Positions 10,188 through 19,519 of a stretch of 64,000 nucleotides of DNA are shown piece by piece (the first letter of the stretch is position 1; each line of letters starts with the position of its first letter). The stretch spans positions 176,567,740-176,631,739 of the forward strand of contig CM043944.1 of NCBI GenBank assembly GCA_014529385.2, in the 5' to 3' direction. The DNA comes from Adiantum capillus-veneris. Its lineage: Eukaryota > Streptophyta > Polypodiopsida > Polypodiales > Pteridaceae. The notes under the pieces were generated by a model that ran no database searches, was not told the origin of the DNA, and saw only the letters and a list, made by a program, of their open reading frames with translations. The position numbers were made by a program, and so were the translations under genes.

Positions 10188-10220
10188 CAAGGCCCATGCA
10201 AGGTTCATATTTCTCCTAAT
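10188..10220. repeat. Right terminal inverted repeat of the 10-kb element
   Basis: The reverse complement begins ATTAGGAGAAATATGAACCT and matches the left end at 190. The flank from 10221 is back in the CACTA transposase frame. Confidence 0.7.
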
Positions 10221-12040
10221 GACGCGACGGATTTTTGGGAAGAGAGCCACCAAGGATGTCTGCACAAGCATGGTTAGAGTAGAAGGAGATGTGTGATGAT
10301 GGTTTTTCCCCAGGTTTTTCACTTACTCGATCCAATGCACATATTCAAGAATGTGGGTAATCTACTATGAGACTATCTGACCGGCAAGAAAGATTCTTTG
10401 CGAGCCAGGGTTGACCTTAGAAATGTGGATCGTATGGAGCAATATTGGCCGCAAACAGCATCTGATGGATCAATAAAACTCCTAAAAGCACTATGGACTT
10501 TCACAGGAGCCCAAGAACGCAAAGTAAAAGAGACCATTCAATCTTTGCGGACCCCCACTGGCGTAATGCACTCGCTTCAAATGTGTTTTACTAAAGAAGG
10601 AAAGCTTACCGATTTGAAGTCACACGACTGGCATAAAATGTGTCAAGTATATTCATAGTGGAATACATCATAGTGGGAATTGTGTAACAAATTCGTGTGT
10701 GGACTTTGATATCATTGTTGCACGTATTTTGCAGTTTATTTTACCGGTGGCCATTGAGGGATGTTTTTCTATTGACGTCCGTAACACAACCTACAAACTT
10801 GTGAAGTTGGTGCAATGGATCGCACAAAAGGAGATCAATGTAGAATCCATACCATTCGCCAAACTAAACGTTGTGGAGGTTGTGTGCATATTTGAGAAAC
10901 ACTTTCCTACTACCATGCTAACCATTCAGGTGCATCTTCTTGTTCACATAGTTGATGAGGTGGAAATAGCTGGTACAGTACATTCCACATGGATGTTCTT
11001 TTAGAATGTTCCATGAAAACGCTCAAGGGATATGTGCGTCAGAAGGCACGTTCATAGGGTAGCATGGCAGAAGGTTGGCTGGTATCAAAGTCCCTAGTGT
11101 ACATTGGAGAGTGGCTAGACGGATTTGATAAAGCCCGGGACACGCTATGCTGAACCATAGATGATGAGAGCATATCTGGGATTGTCATGTGCAATCTCGG
11201 TGTTGGGAAGAAGATGACGGAAGATCTAGAGGCTAAAATCGACGGATTTTGCATGCTTTACAATCCAGTGATGCAAAAGTGGATTTCACAATATGAGGAT
11301 GCAAAGCAAGAGCGACAAAGGGCACGAATCGAGTGGAGACGGGGAAGACGACCACCAATGCACTATCCGACGTTTCTGGAGATCCTACCAACATTCATGA
11401 GCTTAAAATGGTTGCACAACCAATTGAAAAGCGCACAACAGTGCGGTGAAGAAGTGACTGAGGAGGAGTGGGAGTACTCTTGGGGTTGCACGACCAAGGT
11501 AAGTTTACAATGTATGACTAGTGACTTTCTAGATGTTTGAATAGTAGCATGATGTAAAGGTTGACAATTTAGGGTGGAACGGATCGACAAAAAAAATTTT
11601 ACTCAAGATTGTGGAATCATGGCAAAATTTGAACAATCTAGTCAATGACGGCCCTCTGATGCAGATCCTGTGGTGGCAAAACTCACTTACTTCGGCACGC
11701 TACAAGAGATTTTGATAATCGATTATAGAGGATTTCTTGTCGACTTGTTCGACGTGCAATGGTTCAAGATAATTATGGAGGGTCGCAATGCTACTGTGCG
11801 TAGAGGAGAGTCTGGTTTCCTTGAGGTGGATTCAACTAAGAAATGGACTGACCTAAGAGACACTTTCGTACTACCCGAGCATTGTGAACAAGTAACTACG
11901 TAAATAGTTCATTCCATTTTAGAAGTTATGTGCTTGGAAGCTCTCATGTAAGTTATGTGGCTCTGGCAGGGGATATTTCATCCTACAAAGTCTGCATCAA
12001 ACTGGGGGTACGTCATAGAGGTAGCCCCTTGTAGTCCCGG
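10221..12040 (+). pseudogene. CACTA TNP2-type transposase, main downstream part
   Basis: From 10221 the frame leads into LDPMHIFKNVG (10326-10358), then an in-frame TGA at 10368, then DLKSHDWHKM (about 10610-10640), a TNP2 hallmark. A phase-0 intron (10647-10734, CAA|GTATAT to TTTTGCAG|TTT) joins to FILPVAIEGC, followed by the VHLLVHIVDE block and STWMF. A frameshift and stops follow, with KTLKGYVRQKARS and YIGEWLDGF recognisable. Then come NPVMQKWISQYEDA (11187-11540 frame), the C-terminal block YFGTLQEILIIDYRGF (11670-11903), and a last HPTKSASNWGYVIEV near 11975-12020. TNP2 proteins cut and join CACTA termini. At least three stops or shifts make this copy non-functional. It is the continuation of the fragment at 1-189. 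Confidence 0.85.
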
Positions 12041-12650
12041 GGAGGTCACCTAATAAAAATGTAACCTATCACATGAGTTCAACAGAAGGGTATTTAAAGT
12101 TCTTGAAACTTACAGAAATATATATACAAAAGGGCATTACTTTTCTGAAAAAACTTACAGATTTTAAAAGAAAAGGGTACATTATATTCCTAACAAAATT
12201 CATAGATAAGGGGTTTAACAAACATGTCTTGAACGCACATGATATGGTAGTTTTACACATAGTGAACCCCCCGAGCTTGTAGTGCACAGATGTATGAAGG
12301 CTACCATGTGCCAATCACAATGGCATCAATGGAGGAGATTGGAGAAGATGCTCAGTCAAAAGCCACGAGGTGGTGGCAGACGAGCGCCAAGCTGCTACTT
12401 TCTATGGGGTGCATGCAAAGGATCTACAAAATGAAACGGAGGACATCTGTTTAAACAGAGAGCTATATATAGATATAGGAAGTTATGCTGAGCTTTGCGA
12501 GGATGAGAGAGAGACCTCTTAAAGCCTTAAATATTGTATTTGAACAATTTTGCTCCGTTTTATAATATATATTGTATTCAAGTGGCTTTATGTCCATTCA
12601 TGTCTATATGCGTCATTGTATTTAATGGTCTTTGCGTCCACTGCAGGTAC
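12041..12650 (+). other. CACTA internal spacer, no supported gene
   Basis: This is AT-rich sequence after the transposase end. Short open frames exist but none resembles a known CACTA product. Confidence 0.4.
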
Positions 12651-13385
12651 GTATGCTCTAGGTATGTTCTCACAAGCAGGGACGACGAACACTGTGCTCC
12701 AAGTGCGATGGAGACTGAAGCTGCAATCGCGAAGGAAGTGATCTGTCTCTGCTCATAGATGCTGCTTGTCCCACCGCTAAGTCTAGCTGATCCAGTGAAA
12801 GAGAAGCTAAGAAGCACTACTACTGCTTTTTAGTGTCTCTTTCACCCGATCAACTAGATTTAGTGGTGGGGCAAGCAACATCTATGAGAAGAGATGCACT
12901 TCCTTCGCGATTGCAGCTTCAATCTCCATCGCACCCGGAGAGCAGTGCTTTTACAAATTCACAGAAATTCAACGAAATCTCTCTACACAGGAATCCATCC
13001 CCCTTTATGAGTCCAAGTACTTATGCTCTAAGTATGTTCTCACAAGCAGGGACAACGAGCACTACGCTCCGAGCGGGATGGATACTAAAGCTGCAATCGA
13101 GAAGCTGGTTTGCTCAATATAGATGTTGCTCGTCCCACCACTAGATCTAGTTGATCAGGTGAAAGAGACACTAAGAAGCACTACTACTGCTTCTCAGCGT
13201 CTCTTTCACCCGATCAATTAGATTTAGTGGTGGAGCAAGCAACTTCTATGAGCAGACATTCACGATGCAGCTTCAATATCCATTGCACTCAGAGCGCACT
13301 GATTTTACAAATTCATAGAAATTCAACGAAACCTCTCTACACAGGAATCCCTTCCCCTTTATGAGTCATTTAGTATTATGTTTAA
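12651..13385. repeat. Two tandem units of about 370 bp, each an internal foldback palindrome
   Basis: Unit 1 starts at 12652 (TATGCTCTAGGTATGTTCTC) and unit 2 at 13021 (TATGCTCTAAGTATGTTCTC). Within each, the left arm has TGAAGCTGCAATCG, CATAGATG, GTCCCACC and GTGAAAGAG, and the right arm has the same in reverse complement (CTCTTTCACCCGATCAA, GTGGTGGGGCAAGCAAC). A loop of about 30 nt contains CACTACTACTGCTT. Both units end with CTCTCTACACAGGAATCC and CCTTTATGAGTC. They lie within the CACTA element between its two genes. Confidence 0.75.
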
Positions 13386-13920
13386 ATGTTCGTGTGTTTA
13401 ATGCAGGTATAGATGATGAGCAGTTTCTTTCTTCTTTGTCACCCGAGCAGAGACAGTGGTACATGGAGCATCATTGCTGTGACGCACCATCATGCGTTCC
13501 TACTCCAGTCGCGTCTCCCTTTGTTTTGGAGCATTCATCATGCTCTGAAGCTTCGGAGTCGACGAGACAATCTTCACACTTGTCTAAGCATTGTCGCTCT
13601 AGTGGTGGTGGTGGCGGTGGCGGTTTTTGTGGGGATGCCGCCACTGATGCTTCGACACCGCCTCGTGTTTGACAAGGCTCTTTACTCTCCCCTTCTTTGC
13701 CCGCTCCGACACTAGCCACGGCATCACCATCGACACCAGGTTTTGTGTGGCTGACGGCCTTTCCTAGCGGCTACACACCACTAGCTACTCCTCCAGGAGT
13801 CACTCTAGTGGCCACTCCTCGCTTCGAGGCCCAGACCCTAGTGGGGACACCTGACGTCCGTAACCCTGTCGACACGCCGCTAGAGACCCCTGTCGGGACA
13901 CGGAGGTTGATCCGTCACCG
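13386..13920 (+). pseudogene. Probable 5' exons of the second CACTA gene
   Basis: After a possible acceptor (TTTAATGCAG at about 13406) a frame encodes IDDEQFLSSLSPEQRQW, followed by a serine-rich and glycine-run stretch up to a stop at 13672. A second frame (13697-13924) encodes repeats of TP with the pattern P-x-x-TP-x-x-T. The composition, low-complexity then Pro/Thr-rich, is usual for N-terminal parts of CACTA accessory proteins. Exon joins are not resolved. Confidence 0.35.
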
Positions 13921-14526
13921 GTGAGAGGGCTTCCCTTACTCCGTCAACTGTTCAGCGGTGGCATCATCTTGGATGATGAAGGCAAGAAGGTGATTTCATG
14001 CATGCGCGGTCTTTGCTCTCAGGTGTTTAGACACTACATACTAAACACCTGGAGTGAAGTACCGAGTGATTTAAAAGACAGAGTCATCAGCATGCTTCAT
14101 GATGAGTTTCCCATTCCAACACTGGATGACCGCTTCAATGAAGACCTGATGAAGGTTTGAATGCGTGAATACTGCAAGCACAAGCGTTCCAAAGTGCAAA
14201 AAGCAATCAAGCATGGGTGGAACAGACCAGATTGGCTGGCCAAAGAAGTTTGGAAGAATGCGAAGAAAGCAACACGCGACAATCCCAACAAGTGGAAGCA
14301 ACAAAAGGAGGCAGCCAGAGTGCGAGTAGAGGCAGGGAGCTCGCACCATTTGGGGAGCGGTAGGTGGGCATCATTTGAGGCCGATTTTGTAAGTGTTTTT
14401 GCATTGCTCTTTATGTTTGATAGTTTAGGGTTTAGGGGTTTTTAAATTCTAACATAATGGATTCTTTGTATGTTTTGATAGTGGTCGATGATAGGACGTG
14501 ACCCCACACCGTACGAGCACGAGTAG
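13921..14526 (+). pseudogene. CACTA second gene, plant transposase (Transposase_24-like) domain
   Basis: One frame gives ILNTWSEVPSDLKDRV, an in-frame TGA at 14158-14160, then KAIKHGWNRPDWLAKEVW, KWKQQKEAARVRVEAGSSHH and GRWASFEADF. A phase-0 donor at 14389 (TTT|GTAAGT) and acceptor at 14481 (TTGATAG|TGG) join to MIGRDPTPYE, which ends at a stop at 14524-14526. In the known family (En/Spm-associated plant transposase, PF03004-like) the RP-x-W, GSSHH, GS and GREPT-x-E blocks come in this order, so the family call is good. The TGA makes this copy broken. It lies downstream of the TNP2 gene as in other CACTA elements. Confidence 0.75.
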
Positions 14527-15129
14527 CAGGCAGGAAGGGCTTAAACGCCCTGATGGACATTCTGAGTTCTCGTGGCGGTATGGTTAGTATTAGGGTTCAC
14601 TCTTTTCTATTTGTTGTATTGTTTTATAAATGTTGCTATATGTTTATACTTATAGAAAGCTGTCTTATTGTTTTTTTTTGCAGAATCCGATAGATACGCT
14701 GCTTGGACGCGATGAGATGTCTGATTAGACGACGTGAGTCTAGCAGTAGCTAGATAGCATTAGTTTATTTTTGTCATAGCATATGTATCATGAGACGACT
14801 TTTATACGTCTTTTTGAAAACCATGTATATTTTTTCACTAATGACAATGGTGTTGTAACTATTACATTTGCAAAGTTTAACAATCAAGTGATTTTGCCTA
14901 TGATGTATACATTTGTCATTGATTTACTTTCATCAATTTACGCTTGTCAGTTTTGTATCTTTATTCTGCAAAAAATACTATGGATGATGGAGTTAATGGT
15001 TATATTTTCTTGTGGGTGACTACTTTGGATCTATATCTACCCTTGCACTTTTTTCCAAAGGTGAATCAATTAATGAAACATTCAATATGGTTGATGTGTA
15101 ATGCCCTGCCACCAAATTTTTTTCTCTCG
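14527..15129 (+). other. CACTA 3' untranslated region, no gene
   Basis: A possible further small exon lies near 14685-14730, bounded by TTTTTTTGCAG. The rest is AT-rich and shows no recognisable gene. Confidence 0.4.
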
Positions 15130-15387
15130 GACGTTGCTATGACCGTCACTATATAAGGCTCTGCAGTGTCTTATAAACGTCGCTATAGATGGCCTATCAA
15201 TGTTGCTATGATCGTTGCTATAGGCATCACTATATCTCAATACATATATCGATCGTTATAGCAATGCTTCTAGCGACGTTCCCGTATCGACGCTGTTAGT
15301 GACGGTCTTAGTGATGGCGGGAGTTATAAAAACCCAATGTATTTCCGTCGCTAACAGCATCACAAGAGCACACAACCTCTTGTAGTA
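15130..15387. repeat. CACTA subterminal repeats and 3' terminus
   Basis: Many short copies of GTYGCTAT and its reverse complement lie in both orientations (for example ACGTTGCTATGACCG, CGTCGCTATAG, TATAGCAATG, TAGCGACG). The block ends in CTCTTGTAGTA at 15377-15387, close to the canonical TTCTTGTAGTG end of CACTA elements. The 5' terminus is outside the window. Confidence 0.65.
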
Positions 15388-16249
15388 CCTTGTGATGGTT
15401 CTCTTGGCTATTGGTGATGCTCGAGATGGTGCTTATGTGGCATCTGTTGGGGGGGGGCTTCTCAGACCCTCCAAGGACAATACTTTTGAAGGCAAGTAGT
15501 GGGAGCACCGACGGCGCCGTTGGTGCCCCACCTAAGGGATGGATCATGCATGGTGTGAGACTCAAGGCAAGCCACAAATAGAGGGGCTTCACTTGCAAGG
15601 AGATCCAATAATAGCCAAGTTGGACTAAAAATAGAAGCTTGTGCCCATGCCCTAAAGGGAAAAAACTTTTTTCCATTTGGGGGTTTCTTTCATCTCTTTT
15701 TTTGAGGGGTTCTCAATAGTGAAGGAGGAGGCTCAACGAGGAGCCTCGATAGGAGTTTTTGGCGAAGGAAAGGAAGCTCGAGAGAAGCTCTCGGCAATAA
15801 AAGAGGAGCTTGGAGAAGAGAGCAGAGGAGAGCCTCGAGGCAGTGGAGGTGGTGAAGAAGAAGGCATAAAACATTGGAATCAAGCTTGGCATAATCAAAA
15901 CCCACCCTTTTCAAGTGTTGTTGACACCCCCATCCCCATTTTCTTTCCTATCTCTTTGTCTGAGTGTGTGCATTGGGATGCATTCAAACAATGGTTTTCT
16001 TACTGATTGGTGGAGTTGTGAGGGTGTTTTCTAGTGGATAGGGGTGTTGTGGAAGCCCTAGGATATATAGGGCTACTTTTGTGTGTGCTGGGTGTGTTTT
16101 CCTTTCCCATTTTCCAACACTTCATGGAAAGCTCCTATAATATAAACACTTAACCATAAGATAAAGATTAGTAAAACATATGTACATAAATTATTTAAAT
16201 AGTGCATGACACTTACAAACTTATGTCAAAGAGTCTTGTAGCCTCCACT
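15388..16249. other. No supported gene
   Basis: A purine-rich tract at 15715-15870 gives open frames on both strands that look compositional. Nothing here matches a family I know. Confidence 0.4.
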
Positions 16250-17910
16250 CCCAAGATAAAAAGATCCTACAGACTCTAGGCGCTCTCTGGCTAATAGTGT
16301 TGAAACCTATCTAGATGCTCATGCACCTCTCGTGCAATCCCTGTCCACTTCTCAACATCCAACCATGCTAGATTTGTCTCATTATTCTTGTATTTTTCTT
16401 GTGCTTCAAACCGATGATGTGAAATCATCCCAATAGCCATGCCCAAAATCCAGTCATTGGTGGAGACTAGATCATATCCATCTGCTAGCATGTACTCTCT
16501 ATGAAGTTTTTCTCTTCACATCCTAGGAATCTCAATGCTCCATCAGAGAGTGCCCAAACTGCATTGTAAAAAACTGGAAAACCCTCTGATGCATGACCTT
16601 TCCTGCCCTGTCAATAATTAATGCCCCATCCCTGGTCTTGTACACCTTACTAGGATCAAACTCATGTGATCCCCAAAGTGTACATGGTGTGCTAAGTGGT
16701 ATATTGTTTATTGAAAAGAGAGGTGGATGCTCTCTCGGAGGTGTGGACATGTTGGTAGCACCACTATCACAACAACCACCACCACCACCTGAACAAGGAG
16801 ATCTGTGTCATCTCAAAGAGGAACGAGAAAGTGTAGTCTCCAGTGTAGCTTGACCAATCGGTGTAACTAGGATGTCTTCCATAGGCTCTCCCCCACATTT
16901 TTAAAAATATGCATTGGGTCGCAAATGATTGATAAGCAAGTGACTCCAATCTAGAAGTTCATTAAAATAGAGAGTCTTTTCATCCCAAGTGGAATAAACT
17001 CTCATAATTATTGCCACATGTTCTTCCAATCACTCACCTTTAATGGGTGCATGTCATGTTTGTATTATATTTGGCCCACGCAGCTCATTACCTTCATGCA
17101 AAAATCGACCATGCTCCTTGTACACTGTCTTGCGCACATAATCAAAGTGATGGAAGACAAATCAAGGGTACATGCATGATTGCTCGAGTAGCTCAAACCT
17201 TTAAACCAAAAAGAAAGAATGAAAAATGATCAAGCATTGAACTAGAATCACCTACAAAATGCAGATAGATATGGGTTTCAAAGTACGTACATGAACACTC
17301 ACCAAAGCCTGGCCAATCATGCATGGTCTACATGAGAATGCCTTGCACATGGGCATGTCATGGGCTGACCCATTGGGACATGTCAACCACATCAATCCCT
17401 ATCCATAAGGTTCATAGCTCTTCTGTAAGTGGTGCCAAATAAACATCCATGTTCTTTACCTTGTACTTCCCTAGAAAAACAATGAAAATAGCATATGGCC
17501 CTTCTTGATATCCAACCATGGTGAAATATTACAGTTCACCAAGAAAATAGGCCATGTGCTCCATGAGGAACTCCAAATTCTAAATGGGTTTACTATGTCC
17601 ATTGCCAAACAAAAACAAGCACAAAGAGGCTGTTCTTTAAAATGAAAGCCATCATTCCTCTATGTTCTTGCATGCAAGAGAATCAGCAAGCACTTACATC
17701 ACATCATCTCTGGATCTAGTGTTTTGATGCCATGTCATCAAAGATGCTCTAGACTTGCACCTAAACATACTCTTTATCCCTTGGAATGATTAGAAAGTGC
17801 CACAGAATCTTTGAAGGGACAAATTTCCCTTGTGTGACTCTCTATACCCATTTGATCTACATTTGGGACATTGTTCCAAATACTCGTAGTCATTTTGAAA
17901 GCGTAAAAAA
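16250..17910 (-). pseudogene. Second CACTA TNP2-type transposase, heavily decayed
   Basis: Read on the - strand from about 17900, the blocks of a TNP2 transposase appear in order: LEQCPKCRSNGYRE (zinc-finger start), MFRCKSRASLMTWH, MVGYQEGPYAIFIVFLGKYK, NMDVYLAPLTEEL, a stop, then TLWIGIDVVDMSQ and TMHDWPGF near 17320. Downstream exon-like frames at 16532-16750 and 16291-16491 are open but I cannot place them in the family. Many stops break the frame, so this is a dead copy. It lies opposite in strand to the CACTA element at 10.2-15.4 kb and shows little nucleotide identity with it by eye, so it is a separate element. Confidence 0.7.
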
Positions 17911-19519
17911 GCATTAAGACATGCATGTATTTTATATAATACATCTCCAAGTTTGTAAGCAGCTGGTGTTTGGTGGTAGGTCAGTTAGGGGGCATGTGAT
18001 CGCCTTCTAGCAAAATCTACTTTTTGAGCAATTTGTGAAAACCCTTTAAACAATTTAAACAAGAACTTTGGCTTTTCAGGTAAATCCATATGACACATAT
18101 GTATTTGCCTAAAAAGATGTGTAAAACTTGTGTTGGACCATCCATAAATAGATTGTAGGTTAATCATTGCCAAAGTTGTACAAAGAACAAAAATTTGGGC
18201 ACCATTGTAAAGCAAAATGCAGGCAAGCCTTTTCCATTAGGAAAGAAGTGGACTCATTTTTTAGTCTTTTAGCTCTAGTGAGAGAATGCTCCTTAGCCAA
18301 TAGGAAGAAGGCTAGCGTTACATTTGTCTCATTTTTGAAAATATCCATGAAAAACATTTTGGTGAAATTATCATTGTCATGAGAAAAGTGAGGTGTTTGA
18401 TAGTGACATCTTGCACAAGTGCCGAGTGCCTTTTTATGACCAGCTGTTGCTATCTCGCATAAGCATCAATCACCTTTTTATGAGGTACTCATAAACACTT
18501 ACTCACAATTCAAATTCGAATGAGTTGTACTTGATAGCGATTGATAGGTACTATTTAAGACTGTGAAGGGGTCAGAACCAAGCGAATAAAGGCCCATGAG
18601 GGGTCTTGGGGGTCTCTATTCGCTTGGTTCTGACCTCATGAGGCCCTAGGCTTAAAACGACTATTCTTGAACTAGAGACGTCAAATTTTAGTGTTTTAAA
18701 GTGCTATCCTAAGGTTTTTGGACATTTTGGATGCATCCTGTTCCTTTTGTATTTTGAAAACATCTCTTATGTGTTTTCTCTCATTGCACATCACATCACT
18801 CATTAAGATTCACGGACATGGATTTTGGTGCACACTTAAGTTGGGCTCTCGAAAAGCATTTTGTACGAGCATGCATTTAAGTGATCGAGAAAAATTTTGC
18901 GTATGTTCTATGAGAAATAGAATTCCAAAAAACTACTTTTGTATTTTTTAGGATTACCTCTCTCTATGATAAGTTGGTGTTTCTTACAGGGCCCAAAATT
19001 GAGTCCAACTTTCTCCTAATGATCATCTCTCCTTCATCTTGTTCATTCTCATGTCATCGTTGTGGATGGGATGATTGAGGTTGAGAGGTAGTGTTTCCTT
19101 GATTGCTAGCACTTTCTCCACCTTGTCTTTCAATAATGGGTTCCATGTCGAAGAATACATCCAACATCTACTCCATCTTAACTTCTTGAAAACTAGAATC
19201 GATGGTTAATGGGGTAGATTCCACCAGTAGTGTTTCATTTGATATTCACCTCCTTTGTAGAGTCCATGTCAAGATTGGAGCGATATCAATATCCAATATT
19301 TGACCTATTTTTTGTTGACCGTGAGGATAGCGTAGATCTTGTAGCTGCTCTAGGGAAAAATTTCCATTGTTGCGTATATGCTTATCATAGGTCTTTTGTT
19401 TTCAAAAAATTTGATGTTTGCATAGCATACAAGGGCATGCCATCCTATCGTATATAATTAATCTAAAGATTACATAACAAATTTACAATTGATAATGAGT
19501 GCACATAGTATGACTGTTA
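17911..19519. other. Decayed CACTA flank, no intact gene; one short hairpin
   Basis: The part up to about 18400 may be the upstream region of the decayed transposase on the - strand. A hairpin with arms of about 21 nt (GGTCAGAACCAAGCGAATA and its reverse complement) lies at 18571-18635. The rest up to 19519 shows only short open frames without family likeness. Confidence 0.4.
18571..18635. repeat. Short inverted repeat
   Basis: Left arm GGTCAGAACCAAGCGAATA (from 18571) and right arm TATTCGCTTGGTTCTGACC (to about 18635) are perfect complements around a loop of about 27 nt containing CCCATGAGGGG. Confidence 0.75.

Larger units (their letters stand above)
190..10220. mobile_element. About 10-kb TIR element carrying four gene units, including a histone H3-like gene
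   Basis: Both ends carry the same sequence in opposite orientation. The left end reads ATTAGGAAAAATATGAACCC, and the reverse complement of the right end reads ATTAGGAGAAATATGAACCT. Similarity continues inward: GGGCC, then GGGATTAAG, with one 19-nt indel, and more loosely through the AT-rich and CT-rich stretches at 420-680 and 9790-9960. The segment interrupts a CACTA transposase frame between 189 and 10221. Inside are two + strand genes near the left end and two - strand genes reading in from the right end, meeting at a palindrome array. I could not recognise a target-site duplication. If the cut is after 189, keeping the CACTA frame requires a duplication of 2, 5 or 8 bp, but the flanks do not match now. 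The superfamily is unassigned; the transposase-like gene at 6810-9652 is the best candidate for the mobilising enzyme. Confidence 0.65.

Noticed and set aside
190-10220. A 2-bp TA target duplication for the 10-kb element
   Set aside because: TA can be found at both edges by shifting the ends inward, but this would break the CACTA frame and discard matching TIR bases.
13386-13672. A glycine-rich protein gene on its own
   Set aside because: The Gly run comes from a short GGT repeat and the frame sits in the expected place of a CACTA accessory gene exon.
15677-16006. Open frames on both strands in a purine-rich tract
   Set aside because: Frames arise from base composition (Glu/Gly on one strand, Leu on the other) with no motif.
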